Source: Candidatus Lindowbacteria bacterium RIFCSPLOWO2_12_FULL_62_27
GTDB lineage: Bacteria > Lindowbacteria > 2-12-FULL-62-27
Reading direction: 5' to 3'
Assembly: GCA_001784175.1 (NCBI GenBank)
Contig: MFPR01000043.1
Location: 124,001 to 188,000, forward strand
Length of the DNA: 64,000 nucleotides
Both the position numbers and the translations under genes were made by a program. Positions 1 through 10,648 of this stretch are shown here, one piece after another. Under the pieces are notes generated by a model that did not search any database, was not told the origin of the DNA, and saw nothing but the letters and a program-made list of their open reading frames with translations. How positions within the stretch are numbered: the stretch's first letter is position 1; every line of letters starts with the position of its first letter.

Positions 1-276
1 AAGAAGCGGATGTCGCCGGAGGAGGAACAGCGGGCCCGCCGGGATTACCGGCTGCCGACGCTCGTTTTTTCAGGGGTGCCGGACCTGTACGCGCTGTACC
101 TGCGAAGCGATCCGCGGCAGTTACCTGCCCACTTTGTCGATTTCCACACGATGTTCCATGCGTACGGCGAGGAAGTCACTCTGTTCGCGGACGTCATGCA
201 CTACAGCGAAGACGCCTCCCGGATGATCGCGGAGAGTTATCACCGGAAAATATCGGAACTTCTAAAACGACCGTAA
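1..276 (+). CDS. C-terminal part of hypothetical protein (SGNH/GDSL-hydrolase-like ending), 5' truncated by window edge
   Basis: Open frame from window start; ending ADVMHYSEDASRMIAESYHRKISELL resembles D-x-x-H..S ending of SGNH hydrolases. Confidence 0.4.
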   Translation, partial: KKRMSPEEEQRARRDYRLPTLVFSGVPDLYALYLRSDPRQLPAHFVDFHTMFHAYGEEVTLFADVMHYSEDASRMIAESYHRKISELLKRP

Positions 277-304
277 CTGTGATATATACAGGCGCGTTTT
301 CAGT

Positions 305-378
305 GGGGACGTGGTGCAGCTGGTTAGCACACCGGCCTGTCAAGCCGGAGGTCGCGGGTTCGACCCCCGTCGTCCCCG
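305..378 (+). tRNA. tRNA-Asp (anticodon GTC)
   Basis: Full cloverleaf: acceptor GGGGACG/CGTCCCC, anticodon arm CCGGC-CTGTCAA-GCCGG, T arm GCGGG-TTCGACC-CCCGT; CCA not encoded. Confidence 0.95.
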
Positions 379-2013
379 TCACACATCCTTGTACGTCTTG
401 ACGGCGTTCCTTCCGGATTCTTTCGCCACGTACAGCGCGCGGTCGGCGGATTCGATCAGCGAGCGCTTGTCGGTTGCGCTGTCCGGGAAGGTTGCCAGCC
501 CGATGGAGATGGTGATCCGGACGGACCTTCCGTCAAAATCGAATTCCAATTCCTCGACGGCATTGCGGAGCCGGTCGGCGAAAATCTTGGCGCCTTCGAG
601 CGGCGTATCGGGGAGGATGATCCCGAATTCCTCGCCGCCGTAGCGGCAGGGCACGTCGATCTTGCCGCGGATCGATTTCTTGATGGCCCCCGCCACCGCC
701 CTGAGCACGATGTCTCCCTGCTGGTGGCCGAACGTGTCATTGACGCGCTTGAAATGGTCGAGGTCGGACATGACCAGCGTGAAGTTTCCATTCATCCGCT
801 GGGTCCGGTCGATCTGGCGGTTCATTTCCTGCTGGAAATAGCGGTGGTTGTAAAGGCCGGTCATCGCGTCGGTCACGGCGCGGTACTGAAACTCCAGTTT
901 CGACAGCGTCGCCTCGAGCTGGTTGGAGACGCCGTTCAACAGCCGCTCGTCGATCTCGTCGATGACCGCGTCTGCCGGCCGGACCATCCAGATGCCTCCC
1001 GTGACCTCGTTCTCGGAAAAGAAGGGGAAACAGAGCCGGTTCGACTCCGCGAGCGGTTTGGGATGCTCGCCCGATTCGGGCGGCGGCGAGGCGCGGAGCT
1101 TCCGGAGATAAAACAGCGCGATTTCGTCCGGCTCGCCCGCCACCATTTCCTCGGCGCCGACCCCGTGAAACACGAGGGCGCCGGTCGTTCCTGAAATGCT
1201 CCGGGCCAGCCGCGCAAGGACGGCGGTCAGGACTTCCTGTGGGCCCGCCTGCTCGTTCAGGATTGTCGCGATTTCCTGGAGAATCCCGAGATTGTCCGTC
1301 ATCCGGTTGAACGCGCCCGCCAAAATCCCCGTCTCGTCGCGGCTCTCGACCCTGATCCGGTGCTGAAACTCGCCGCCGGCGATTTTTAGAATGCCGGACA
1401 TGACGGTCCGAAGAGGCTTGAGGACCGTGTCGGAGATGATGAAGGCCAAGAGAAGAGAAAAGGCGATCGACACGGCCATGAGGCCCAGCATGAGATCGCG
1501 CGTCTGGACCAGCCGGTCCTGCATGAATTTCAACGAGAGGCCCACCCGGACGGTCCCGAGCAGTTTCTCGACGCCTCGGATCTGGACCGGCTCGAAAAAT
1601 ACGTACAGCTTCGTATCGTCCAGCGTGCGGCGCCGGTCGGTGAAAATGTCCTGGGTGGCGCGGACCCAGCGGTCGTCGCCGACGATGGCGACGATTTCGT
1701 TGCGCGGGGTGGTGAGGTCGTTGACGGCGATGAAGAGAATCCGGCTGTCCTTTTGCTGGATGCTGTTGGCAATTTCTCGGATCTCGAAATACTGGGACTG
1801 CGCCAGAAGTTCGGCGATGTGGTCGGCGAGACTGGAGGCGATGAATCGCCCGGAGGCGGCGAGGCTCGACTCGATGACCGCCTCCTGCTGCCAGAGTGCG
1901 ACCCAGGTGACGCCCGCGGTGACGCCGATCGCGACGATCATCATGGCGATGAAAAGCTTCATGCGGATCGACAGCCGCAGGATCCTGTCGTGGACCTGCT
2001 CCATCATGGACAT
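379..2013 (-). CDS. Membrane diguanylate cyclase (sensor-HAMP-GAF-like-GGDEF)
   Basis: N-terminal TM, second TM then HAMP-like region, CRYGGEEFGIILP active site. Confidence 0.88.
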   Translation of the reverse strand: MSMMEQVHDRILRLSIRMKLFIAMMIVAIGVTAGVTWVALWQQEAVIESSLAASGRFIASSLADHIAELLAQSQYFEIREIANSIQQKDSRILFIAVNDLTTPRNEIVAIVGDDRWVRATQDIFTDRRRTLDDTKLYVFFEPVQIRGVEKLLGTVRVGLSLKFMQDRLVQTRDLMLGLMAVSIAFSLLLAFIISDTVLKPLRTVMSGILKIAGGEFQHRIRVESRDETGILAGAFNRMTDNLGILQEIATILNEQAGPQEVLTAVLARLARSISGTTGALVFHGVGAEEMVAGEPDEIALFYLRKLRASPPPESGEHPKPLAESNRLCFPFFSENEVTGGIWMVRPADAVIDEIDERLLNGVSNQLEATLSKLEFQYRAVTDAMTGLYNHRYFQQEMNRQIDRTQRMNGNFTLVMSDLDHFKRVNDTFGHQQGDIVLRAVAGAIKKSIRGKIDVPCRYGGEEFGIILPDTPLEGAKIFADRLRNAVEELEFDFDGRSVRITISIGLATFPDSATDKRSLIESADRALYVAKESGRNAVKTYKDV

Positions 2014-2016
2014 CAG

Positions 2017-2988
2017 TCAGATCCCGGCTTGAAGCCGGTCCACCATCCGGACCACGGTCCGGATCGATTCGTATTCCGCCGGGGCCGCGGTTTCAAATCC
2101 GCCCACCTGCAGTTTCTTGAGAATGTCCGGCCGGCCATTCAATTCCAGAAACAGCGTCCGGAGTTTCTTCGCCTCCGCCTCCTGGAGATTTCCGCCCACC
2201 AGAGCGGCGATCGGCTCGTATGGAACGGAGTCCGAGCGCGTGAGGACCATGAGTTCCGCCCGGCGGTCGGCTTCGGCGTCCTTCAGAAACACCGCGGGAG
2301 CGCCTTCGAAGACGGCGCCGGCGTCAAATTTCCCGAAGAGAACCGCGAGGACCACATTGCCGTACTGGTTGAGAAAATGCCGCCGGGCGAACAGCGGATC
2401 CTTCACGGAAATGCCGCATTTCATCAAATGCGCCGCCGCCAGCAGGTAGCCGGCGGTCGACGTGGTGTCGACAAAGGCACATGACCGCCCGGCCAGGTCC
2501 GCCACGGTGTTGATGCCCGAGTCCTTCCGGACAATGATCTCGGACGCATACTCGCTCTTGCCGTGCCGCATGGGTTTCACGATCGGGATCAACCGGTGCA
2601 TCTTTCGGTCCGCGAGGGATTTCTCCGCGTCCAGATAGGCCAGCGGGCCCAGCCAAGCCAGCTCCAGATCGCCGTCCCGGATCGCGCCGACCATCGCCGC
2701 GTAATCGGCAAAAAGCTGCAGCGAGAGTTTGCGGTCTAATTGGCCCGAAAGATAATCCAGGAGCGGTTGGTGGTCCCGGTACATGTCGCCGTAGGCGCCG
2801 TAGGGCACGCGCCCGAATCGAATTGAATCCTTGTGCGTTGCCGGGTCCGCGCGCTCCGGCGCCGGCACGGAAACGGTGGAGGTCGTGACCGGCGTCCGGG
2901 CCAACTCGATGGCCGGGCCTGTGCTGGTGGATGCGCCGCAGGCGGCGAGAAAGAAGAAAACTAGCGCCGGCGGAAAGAAGGGGAAGCG
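2017..2988 (-). CDS. PhnD-like phosphate/phosphonate substrate-binding lipoprotein (start uncertain)
   Basis: Lipobox FFLAACG; RFGRVPYGAY...LELAWLGPLAYLDA...KSEYASEIIVRKDSGINTVADLAGR..FVDTTSTAGYL typical of PhnD-like proteins. Confidence 0.75.
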   Translation of the reverse strand, partial: RFPFFPPALVFFFLAACGASTSTGPAIELARTPVTTSTVSVPAPERADPATHKDSIRFGRVPYGAYGDMYRDHQPLLDYLSGQLDRKLSLQLFADYAAMVGAIRDGDLELAWLGPLAYLDAEKSLADRKMHRLIPIVKPMRHGKSEYASEIIVRKDSGINTVADLAGRSCAFVDTTSTAGYLLAAAHLMKCGISVKDPLFARRHFLNQYGNVVLAVLFGKFDAGAVFEGAPAVFLKDAEADRRAELMVLTRSDSVPYEPIAALVGGNLQEAEAKKLRTLFLELNGRPDILKKLQVGGFETAAPAEYESIRTVVRMVDRLQAGI

Positions 2989-3179
2989 GGTTTGGGCAGT
3001 TTTTTCAGATATTCCGCGTTGAATTCCTCGGCGAATTCCCTGATCCAGCGGGACGCGGCTTCGTTCCGGGAAATGTCTCGCCCGTAATGGGTGGCGAGTT
3101 TCTCCCGGTAGACGGTGATTTCCTTGACCTGATTTCGCATGTGCTGATGAAATTCCTGCCGTGTCATCTTGGATGCCAT
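2961..3179 (-). CDS. Small conserved-looking hypothetical protein (72 aa)
   Basis: ATG preceded by GAGGGGAGG; MASKMTRQEFHQHMRNQVKEITVYREKLATHYGRDISRNEAASRWIREFAEEFNAEY. Confidence 0.55.
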   Translation of the reverse strand: MASKMTRQEFHQHMRNQVKEITVYREKLATHYGRDISRNEAASRWIREFAEEFNAEYLKKLPKPASPSFRRR

Positions 3180-3260
3180 CCTCCCCTCGGCGGTAGGGAA
3201 ACGCCGGTTGTGTCGCTCTATTCAATGATTCGGAGGATGGAACGTAAAACTTTAGCCCTG

Positions 3261-3983
3261 TCAAGCCGAACCGCCCGGAGGCGCTGACCCGGCTCGAATC
3301 AGTTCAAGGTTGCGCCGCGCGACCATGTGGTAGGGAGATTGCTGGAGCAGCGACTGAAGCTCCTTTTCTGCTTCGCCTTTCAGACCGGCCAGGTACAGCG
3401 CCCCGGCCAGGTTGTTTCTGAATGCCGACGACGACTCGGTTGAACGCAATGCCTGGCCCATTCGCGCGGCCTCGCCGTATTGCTTGTTCTGAAGCGCTTC
3501 GAGAAATGCATCGAGGGTGGCCGGTACCGGCGCGGCAACCGTCGGCGGTGGCGGCGGTGGCGGCGGCGGAACCTCCGCCTCGATCTCCAAGGCATCTTCG
3601 AAGGATGTTGATGCCTCGACCTTGACTTGCCGGGGGGGTTCGGGCGGCGGCGCGACCGCGGCCGGCGCCGGCTCGGATTCTTCCTCGTCGGTAAACATGT
3701 CTTCGAGATCGTCCGGCGGGTCGTCCCTGTCCATGGGCCGGACGGGTGATGCGATCTTCTCGTGCAGCACTTCGGCGGATGGCAATTCCTCATGCGGTTC
3801 TTCCAGAACAGCCACGGGCGCGGGCGGCGCTGCCTCTATCGCAGGTTCGGCGGGCGCTGCTTTCTCCGCCGGCGCTCCGTCCCGCAGTTCCTCCTCCATC
3901 TTGGGCAGATCCTTCTCGAGGTCGCTGAGGAGCGAATCAAGATTGGACAGATCCAACTCGTCCGAACTCTTCTCTTCCGCCAT
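3261..3983 (-). CDS. Hypothetical acidic/disordered protein with C-terminal TPR-like repeats and poly-Pro tract
   Basis: Internal ATG gives MAEEKSSDELDLSNLDSLLSDLEKDL; (Pro)9; C-terminal helical repeats. Confidence 0.65.
   Translation of the reverse strand: MAEEKSSDELDLSNLDSLLSDLEKDLPKMEEELRDGAPAEKAAPAEPAIEAAPPAPVAVLEEPHEELPSAEVLHEKIASPVRPMDRDDPPDDLEDMFTDEEESEPAPAAVAPPPEPPRQVKVEASTSFEDALEIEAEVPPPPPPPPPTVAAPVPATLDAFLEALQNKQYGEAARMGQALRSTESSSAFRNNLAGALYLAGLKGEAEKELQSLLQQSPYHMVARRNLELIRAGSAPPGGSA
3275..3292 (-). repeat. Partial copy C of the palindromic element at the 3' end of a CDS
   Basis: Minus strand CCGGGTCAGCGCCTCCGG identical to 46229-46246 (18/18). Confidence 0.55.
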
Positions 3984-4024
3984 GCGTGCCTCCTCTCCCG
4001 CCGGTCCCTCCGGCGGGCAGACGC

Positions 4025-5827
4025 CTATCGAGTCGCCGCGCCCCGGACGCCGACCAGCACGGAATCGATGTCCTCGCGGGAAACCGTGCCGTCCACCCCG
4101 ACGAGTTCGTCCGGCGATGCCCGGCGAAGATCCTCGATCCGCCGGTAGCCGGCCTCGAACCATCTCGCAAGCGCCTCGCGCGGGATCTTCCGGATCATCC
4201 GCACGTCCGTGATGAACACTTCGCGGTAGTCTTCCGTTTCATAGGATAACTTTTCCTTCGGATGTTTTCGCAGGTTGGCGATGAGTTCCGACGCCTCCTC
4301 GGCGCCCACGCCGGCGCGGGTGGAAAGATCCTGGATCTTGGTTTGAAGCAGCAAGTCCGGCCGGTGCCAGCCGGCGGAATAGACCTGCGCGGCCAGCCGC
4401 GGTTTGACGCCGGCCAGCCGGCAGAGCTTGACGATGAACATCTTTCTCGCCAGCGCGGCGTCCATCGGCTCGCCGGGGGCGGCCGCCCGCGCGTCCTCGC
4501 CGGGTGGGCCCGCCGCCGGCGCGGCCGCAGAAACCGGACGTTTGGGAGCGGCCGGCGAAATCGCCAGCGGACCGGATTTTCCCTCGAGCTGGCCGTCGGC
4601 GTTCAGGATCGCCCAGCCGCCGCGGCGCGGGTCCACCGCCGCCTCCCACTGGGCCTCGACGAATTCGAGCGCGCGGCCAAAATCCTCCATGGACGGCGCG
4701 TGGCCGGACACGGCGAATGCGGACAGGGTCTGGATCGCCACGTGCTTGCCCTGGCCCAGCTCGTACAGCCGCAGGATGTCTTCGTTGAATTTTCGTTGCG
4801 CGCGTTCAACGCTTGCCTTGAACTCCCCGGGCGCGAGCGCGCAGATGAAATAGAAATCTTCAGTGACGGCCCGGGGCGCCGTTTGGGGGAGCGCGGCCTG
4901 AAGTGACTCGGCCGCGATTTTCTTGATCATCGGCCGGTTGGCCCGGCCGAACTGCTTGACGTATTCCTTCGCGTAATTGACCTTCAGGAAGACGGCGAAT
5001 GTTTCGTCCTTCGCCTGGACCGCGTCCTCGAACAGTTTCTGCGCGGCTGCCTCCGTCGGAAACTCGGTGTCGGGATCCACAAACTGCTCGCCGGCCGACG
5101 GGTCGGCCCGGTGTCGGATCTCCTCGAGCGACAGCACCAGATCGCCGAACTCGCCGAAATCCGACGGGTCGAGCGCGGTCTTGCGGCGCTGGTTCAGGGC
5201 GTTCAGGAGATGCCGCATCGGAATCCTCACTTCAGAATGGATCACAAAGCCGATGAAGATGAGGAGCGCGACAAAGGTGAGCGACCAGAACAGCGCGTTC
5301 CGCAGTACGGCGCTCATCAGATACGCCGCGCGCGTTTCGTCCTTCGATTGCAGCATCAGCACGTAGTCGGGCGACCGCGCGGACGGGACGGGGATCGCGT
5401 AGAAGGCGCGCGTGCGATCCACCTGGCGCATGACGTGGAATTCGTCGCTCTTGAACACATTGGTGGCCAGGATGCCGATGGAGGCGCTCTTGTCCAACTG
5501 CACCGTCTGGGCCAGCCGGTAGACGCCCTCTTCGTCGGTCCTCTTGTAGAGGCCCGCCTGGACCATTTGCGCGGCGCCGCTCGCGCTGTTGAATCCCGCC
5601 AGGACCCGATGCGCCTCGCGGTCAAAGGGCTCGTTCATGCTGTTTGGGAGCTGCACGGCGGACAGAATCTCCGTTCCGAGAAATCTGAACTGCTCCTGGA
5701 GCTGCTGGTCGAGCAGCCGGTTCAATCGCTGATAGTCGTGGTACAGAATGAGCCCGCCCGCCGGCAGGATGGCGAGACTCCCCGCCAGAATCAGCTTGAA
5801 ATAGATCGAATTCAAAAACCGGCCCAC
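4025..5827 (-). CDS. Membrane sensor-like protein with C-terminal helix-hairpin-helix-like region
   Basis: GTG at 5827 avoids overlap with eno; two TM segments flanking an extracytoplasmic domain; C-terminal HhH-like repeats (RAGVGAEEASELIANLRKHP; RASPDELVGVDG). Confidence 0.65.
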   Translation of the reverse strand: MGRFLNSIYFKLILAGSLAILPAGGLILYHDYQRLNRLLDQQLQEQFRFLGTEILSAVQLPNSMNEPFDREAHRVLAGFNSASGAAQMVQAGLYKRTDEEGVYRLAQTVQLDKSASIGILATNVFKSDEFHVMRQVDRTRAFYAIPVPSARSPDYVLMLQSKDETRAAYLMSAVLRNALFWSLTFVALLIFIGFVIHSEVRIPMRHLLNALNQRRKTALDPSDFGEFGDLVLSLEEIRHRADPSAGEQFVDPDTEFPTEAAAQKLFEDAVQAKDETFAVFLKVNYAKEYVKQFGRANRPMIKKIAAESLQAALPQTAPRAVTEDFYFICALAPGEFKASVERAQRKFNEDILRLYELGQGKHVAIQTLSAFAVSGHAPSMEDFGRALEFVEAQWEAAVDPRRGGWAILNADGQLEGKSGPLAISPAAPKRPVSAAAPAAGPPGEDARAAAPGEPMDAALARKMFIVKLCRLAGVKPRLAAQVYSAGWHRPDLLLQTKIQDLSTRAGVGAEEASELIANLRKHPKEKLSYETEDYREVFITDVRMIRKIPREALARWFEAGYRRIEDLRRASPDELVGVDGTVSREDIDSVLVGVRGAATR

Positions 5828-5834
5828 GGCCCGA

Positions 5835-7186
<1,352 letters not shown>

Positions 7187-7223
7187 GAAAACGGGCAGCG
7201 GTTTTTGTTTTGAACCGGCGTGA

Positions 7224-8168
7224 TTGAAGATTGAAATCAAATTTGAGATGGTGAGGCACTTTGCGGAAGGGAGCGTGTGGATTGTGCATCTGGCGGTCAC
7301 CCAGCGGACGCGGTGCCGGTACAGCCGGCCGGTCCAGTTTGCGCGAATCGAATACCGCGTGTTTCCGGCCGGCTCGGCGGAACAGAACGTGATCCGGCTG
7401 AACGTTGCGATCGAGCCGGATTCGGAGCGCTCGGATTTCACGGACGCATGGGGGAACCTGTATCGCAAGGCCGAGTGGCCGGAGTCGCTCGATGGCTGGA
7501 CGCTCTCGGTCGACCTGTTCGTCCAGACGCTCATGGATAACCCCTTCGCCTTCGCGGCCGCGGCCGCCGATGCGCCCGTGCCGGACCGGGATTTTCCGTG
7601 GCCGCCCGAGACGGCCGGATACCGGCGGTGGGAATATGACCCATGGGACAACGAGCCGGCGGTTGAGGCGTGGGCACGCGAGATTTCAGCGCCGGTCCGG
7701 GGGGCGTTCAAAAAAATCCAGGCGCTCGTGGATGCGATCCACCGGCAGTTCAAATTTTGCAAGGGCATGACGGACGTCAAAACGCCGCCGGCGGAAATTC
7801 TGCGGCTGAAAGTCGGGGTCTGCCAGGATTTCTCAACGCTCCTCATCGCCGCCGCCCGAACCTTCGGTCTGCCGGCCCGATATGTCAGCGGATACATCTA
7901 CGAAGGTCCGAAATCCAATCGCGCGGGATCCGCGCCTTCCGGGCACGGCTGGGCGGAGGTCTATTTTCCGGACATCGGCTGGCGGGGATTCGACCCGCTC
8001 AACGGCATCCTGGCCTGTCAGACGCACGTGCGTGTCGCGCAGGGCCGCTGGTACGCCGACGCCGCGCCGATCGTCGGCCGGTTCATCGGCGCGGGCGTGA
8101 CGCAAACCACAGAAACCGAAATCACGGTTGACAAAGCCGACGCCTCCGGCAGGAGCATCGAACCGTGA
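7224..8168 (+). CDS. Transglutaminase-like cysteine protease family protein
   Basis: KVGVCQDFSTLLIAAARTFGLPARYVSGY....SGHGWAEVYFPDIGWRGFDPLNG (Cys-His-Asp). Start TTG 7224 or ATG 7248. Confidence 0.88.
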   Translation: MKIEIKFEMVRHFAEGSVWIVHLAVTQRTRCRYSRPVQFARIEYRVFPAGSAEQNVIRLNVAIEPDSERSDFTDAWGNLYRKAEWPESLDGWTLSVDLFVQTLMDNPFAFAAAAADAPVPDRDFPWPPETAGYRRWEYDPWDNEPAVEAWAREISAPVRGAFKKIQALVDAIHRQFKFCKGMTDVKTPPAEILRLKVGVCQDFSTLLIAAARTFGLPARYVSGYIYEGPKSNRAGSAPSGHGWAEVYFPDIGWRGFDPLNGILACQTHVRVAQGRWYADAAPIVGRFIGAGVTQTTETEITVDKADASGRSIEP

Positions 8169-8917
8169 CATTTTGCCTGGGGATGTGGTGCAACGAGGGC
8201 CTGATCGCGCTGGCTGACACGCGCATCACGGCCGGCAACGAGTCTTCCATGGCCGGGAAAATCACCGTCCACCAGTACTCACGCCACTCGCTCTTCATCA
8301 TGACGTCCGGCCTCCGGTCCGTCCGGGACAAGGCGCTCATGTTTTATGAGGAATTCCTCTCGGAAAAAGAGAAGAAGATGACGCAAACCTACCACGCGGT
8401 CGACGCGCTCGCCAAACAGATGCGGCGCGTGCAAAAGGAGGACGCGCGGTGGCTGAAAAAAAGCGGCCTCGACTTCGACATCCACGCCCTCGTCGGTGGA
8501 CAGCTCGAGCGCGACTCGGAACACAAGCTGTTTTTGATCTACCCTGAAGGCAACTGGGTGGAGGTCAGCCGGTCCACGCCGTACTTCATCATCGGCCAGA
8601 CCGCTTACGGAAAACCGCTCCTGGACCGCGCGTTTTCGCACGAAATCGATCTGCACACCGCCTTGAAAATCGCGATCCTGGTGTTCGACGCAACCCGGAC
8701 CAGCGCCACCGACGTGGACCTGCCGGTCGACGTCGTGATGTATCGGAAAAATGCTTTTAAGATTTCTGAGCGAAGGTTCGAGGAAGTGGAGATAAAATCG
8801 CTGATGGAATTCTGGAACCGCGGCATCCGGCGTCTCGTGTCGGAGGTCCCGCAGGACCAGGTCGACCGGCTCTTCGACGAACTCGAAAAATCCCCCGCAG
8901 GTCCCTCCCCCAAGTAG
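8165..8917 (+). CDS. Anbu-like proteasome-type (Ntn) peptidase
   Basis: MTFCLGMWCNEGLIALADTRITAG: N-terminal Thr nucleophile and Anbu-like start; GTGA overlap with transglutaminase. Confidence 0.85.
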   Translation: MTFCLGMWCNEGLIALADTRITAGNESSMAGKITVHQYSRHSLFIMTSGLRSVRDKALMFYEEFLSEKEKKMTQTYHAVDALAKQMRRVQKEDARWLKKSGLDFDIHALVGGQLERDSEHKLFLIYPEGNWVEVSRSTPYFIIGQTAYGKPLLDRAFSHEIDLHTALKIAILVFDATRTSATDVDLPVDVVMYRKNAFKISERRFEEVEIKSLMEFWNRGIRRLVSEVPQDQVDRLFDELEKSPAGPSPK

Positions 8918-8919
8918 CG

Positions 8920-9762
8920 TTACAGACGGTCCAGCCAGACGGCGCCGAGCTGGGTCAGCGACAGAATGCCGTTCAGGTGAAAAAACGCCGGTTCGATCCG
9001 GTTCCGCCGCACAAGCAGGTGTTCGTAGATGAGAAGGCCGAGGATGATCGCCTGCGCGGAAAAATATACCGGACCAAGACCTCCGAGACGGCCGTAGACA
9101 AGAAAGAGAAGAAAGGCGGCGGTGTGGGAGGCCATCGCCCATCGAAGCGCGCGGGCCGGCCCGATCGAGGCCGGCAGAGAGTGGAGACCGGTCCGCCGGT
9201 CGAAGTCGACGTCCTGGCAGGCGTAAAAAATGTCGAAGCCGGCGACCCATAAGATGACCGACCCCGCCAGTGCGAGCGTCGGGACCGTCACCGCGCCGCT
9301 CAACGCGATCTCCGCCCCGAGCGGCGCGAGGGCGAGCGCGCCGCCCAGCGCCAGATGCGACCAGCGCGTGAACCGTTTCGTATAAGAGTAGAACACCAGA
9401 TACGCCAGCACCAGCGGCGACAACATCAGGCACAGCGCGTTCAGCCGCCAGGCTGACAGCGTGAACGCGGCGGCGCAGCCGGCGGCGAAGGCTTGCGCCT
9501 GCCGCAAGGGCAGCGCGCCCGTCGCAAGATGCCGGCTGGCGGTCCTCGGGTTTTGAGCGTCGAAGGTCCGGTCCAGGATGCGGTTCATGGCCATCGCGAA
9601 TGCCCGGGCGGACACGAACGCCGCCAGGATCCAGCCGGCCTTTTCCCACGCGGCGCCGGCCCCGCGCGCCGTCTGGAGGACGGCGATCAGGCAGAAGGGC
9701 AGGGCAAAAACGGTGTGGCTGAACTTGATGAATTCTCCGTACAGCCGGATCCTTGCAAGCAT
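8920..9762 (-). CDS. UbiA-family prenyltransferase
   Basis: NRILDRTFDAQNPRTASR and FDIFYACQDVDFDRRTGLHSLP aspartate-rich motifs, multiple TM helices. Confidence 0.88.
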   Translation of the reverse strand: MLARIRLYGEFIKFSHTVFALPFCLIAVLQTARGAGAAWEKAGWILAAFVSARAFAMAMNRILDRTFDAQNPRTASRHLATGALPLRQAQAFAAGCAAAFTLSAWRLNALCLMLSPLVLAYLVFYSYTKRFTRWSHLALGGALALAPLGAEIALSGAVTVPTLALAGSVILWVAGFDIFYACQDVDFDRRTGLHSLPASIGPARALRWAMASHTAAFLLFLVYGRLGGLGPVYFSAQAIILGLLIYEHLLVRRNRIEPAFFHLNGILSLTQLGAVWLDRL

Positions 9763-9766
9763 GCCC

Positions 9767-10627
9767 TTACGCGCGCTCCTGGCCGGCCACTGAAAACTCG
9801 ATGATCGTCACTTCCGGCGGGCATCCGATTCGCATCGGCACGAGGACGGCGCCGACGCCGCGCGTGATGTACATCGCGCCGCGCCCGGCCGGATAAAGCC
9901 CCGCGACATATTTCAGGCCGAACCTCGAGGCCGTCATGGCCTGCCGGACAAACGGCAGAATGATCTGGCCGCCGTGCGTGTGGCCGGCGAGAAGTGTGCC
10001 GTGGAACGAGTCGGGCAACATGGGCGCGAGGTCCGGCGTATGTTCGAGGACGATCGCGCCCGGATGATCCTCCAGCGACTCCATCTGGCGCCGAACCTCC
10101 CGCCAGGTCAGATTGAACATGTTGTCCAAGCCTGTGAGTGGAATGCGACCGGGACCTCGCTCAAGAAAAATCGTCTCGTTGCGCAGGAGGCGGACGCCGG
10201 TTCGGTCGAATTCCCGCATGACGTCGCGCTCGCCCCAGTTGAATTCGTGGTTGCCCAAAACGGCGTACGCGCCCAGCGGCGCCGTCACGTCGCGCACCAT
10301 GGACACCAGGTCCGCCAGGCTCCCCCGTTCGCCCCAGCCGGTGATGAGATCGCCGCCGAAGCAGAAGACGTCCGGCCGCTCGGCCTGCGCCATTTCAATG
10401 GACCGCAGAACGAGCGCGGAACCGACGCCGCCGCCCCCGCCGTAATGGATGTCGGAAAGAAAGGCGATTTTCAGGCCATGAAAGGATTTCGGCCAAGTGG
10501 GACGGTCCAGTTTCACGCGGACGAGTTCCAGGCAGTCCGGGGACAATCCCAGCCCGTGGACGCTCCGCGCGCCCATCGCCGCCACACCGCCGGCGGCGGC
10601 GAGTTTCAGAAAAGTTCTTCGATTCAA
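9767..10627 (-). CDS. Metallophosphoesterase with Tat-like signal
   Basis: MNRRTFLKLAAAGG; LKIAFLSDIHYG, GDLITG, AVLGNHEF, LLAGHTHGGQ. Confidence 0.92.
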   Translation of the reverse strand: MNRRTFLKLAAAGGVAAMGARSVHGLGLSPDCLELVRVKLDRPTWPKSFHGLKIAFLSDIHYGGGGGVGSALVLRSIEMAQAERPDVFCFGGDLITGWGERGSLADLVSMVRDVTAPLGAYAVLGNHEFNWGERDVMREFDRTGVRLLRNETIFLERGPGRIPLTGLDNMFNLTWREVRRQMESLEDHPGAIVLEHTPDLAPMLPDSFHGTLLAGHTHGGQIILPFVRQAMTASRFGLKYVAGLYPAGRGAMYITRGVGAVLVPMRIGCPPEVTIIEFSVAGQERA

Positions 10628-10648
10628 TTCAGCGCGTGAAGCGCGTGG

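Noticed and set aside
3546-3571. GGC/GGT repeat run as possible microsatellite or regulatory repeat
   Set aside because: It simply encodes the poly-Pro stretch of the minus-strand protein.
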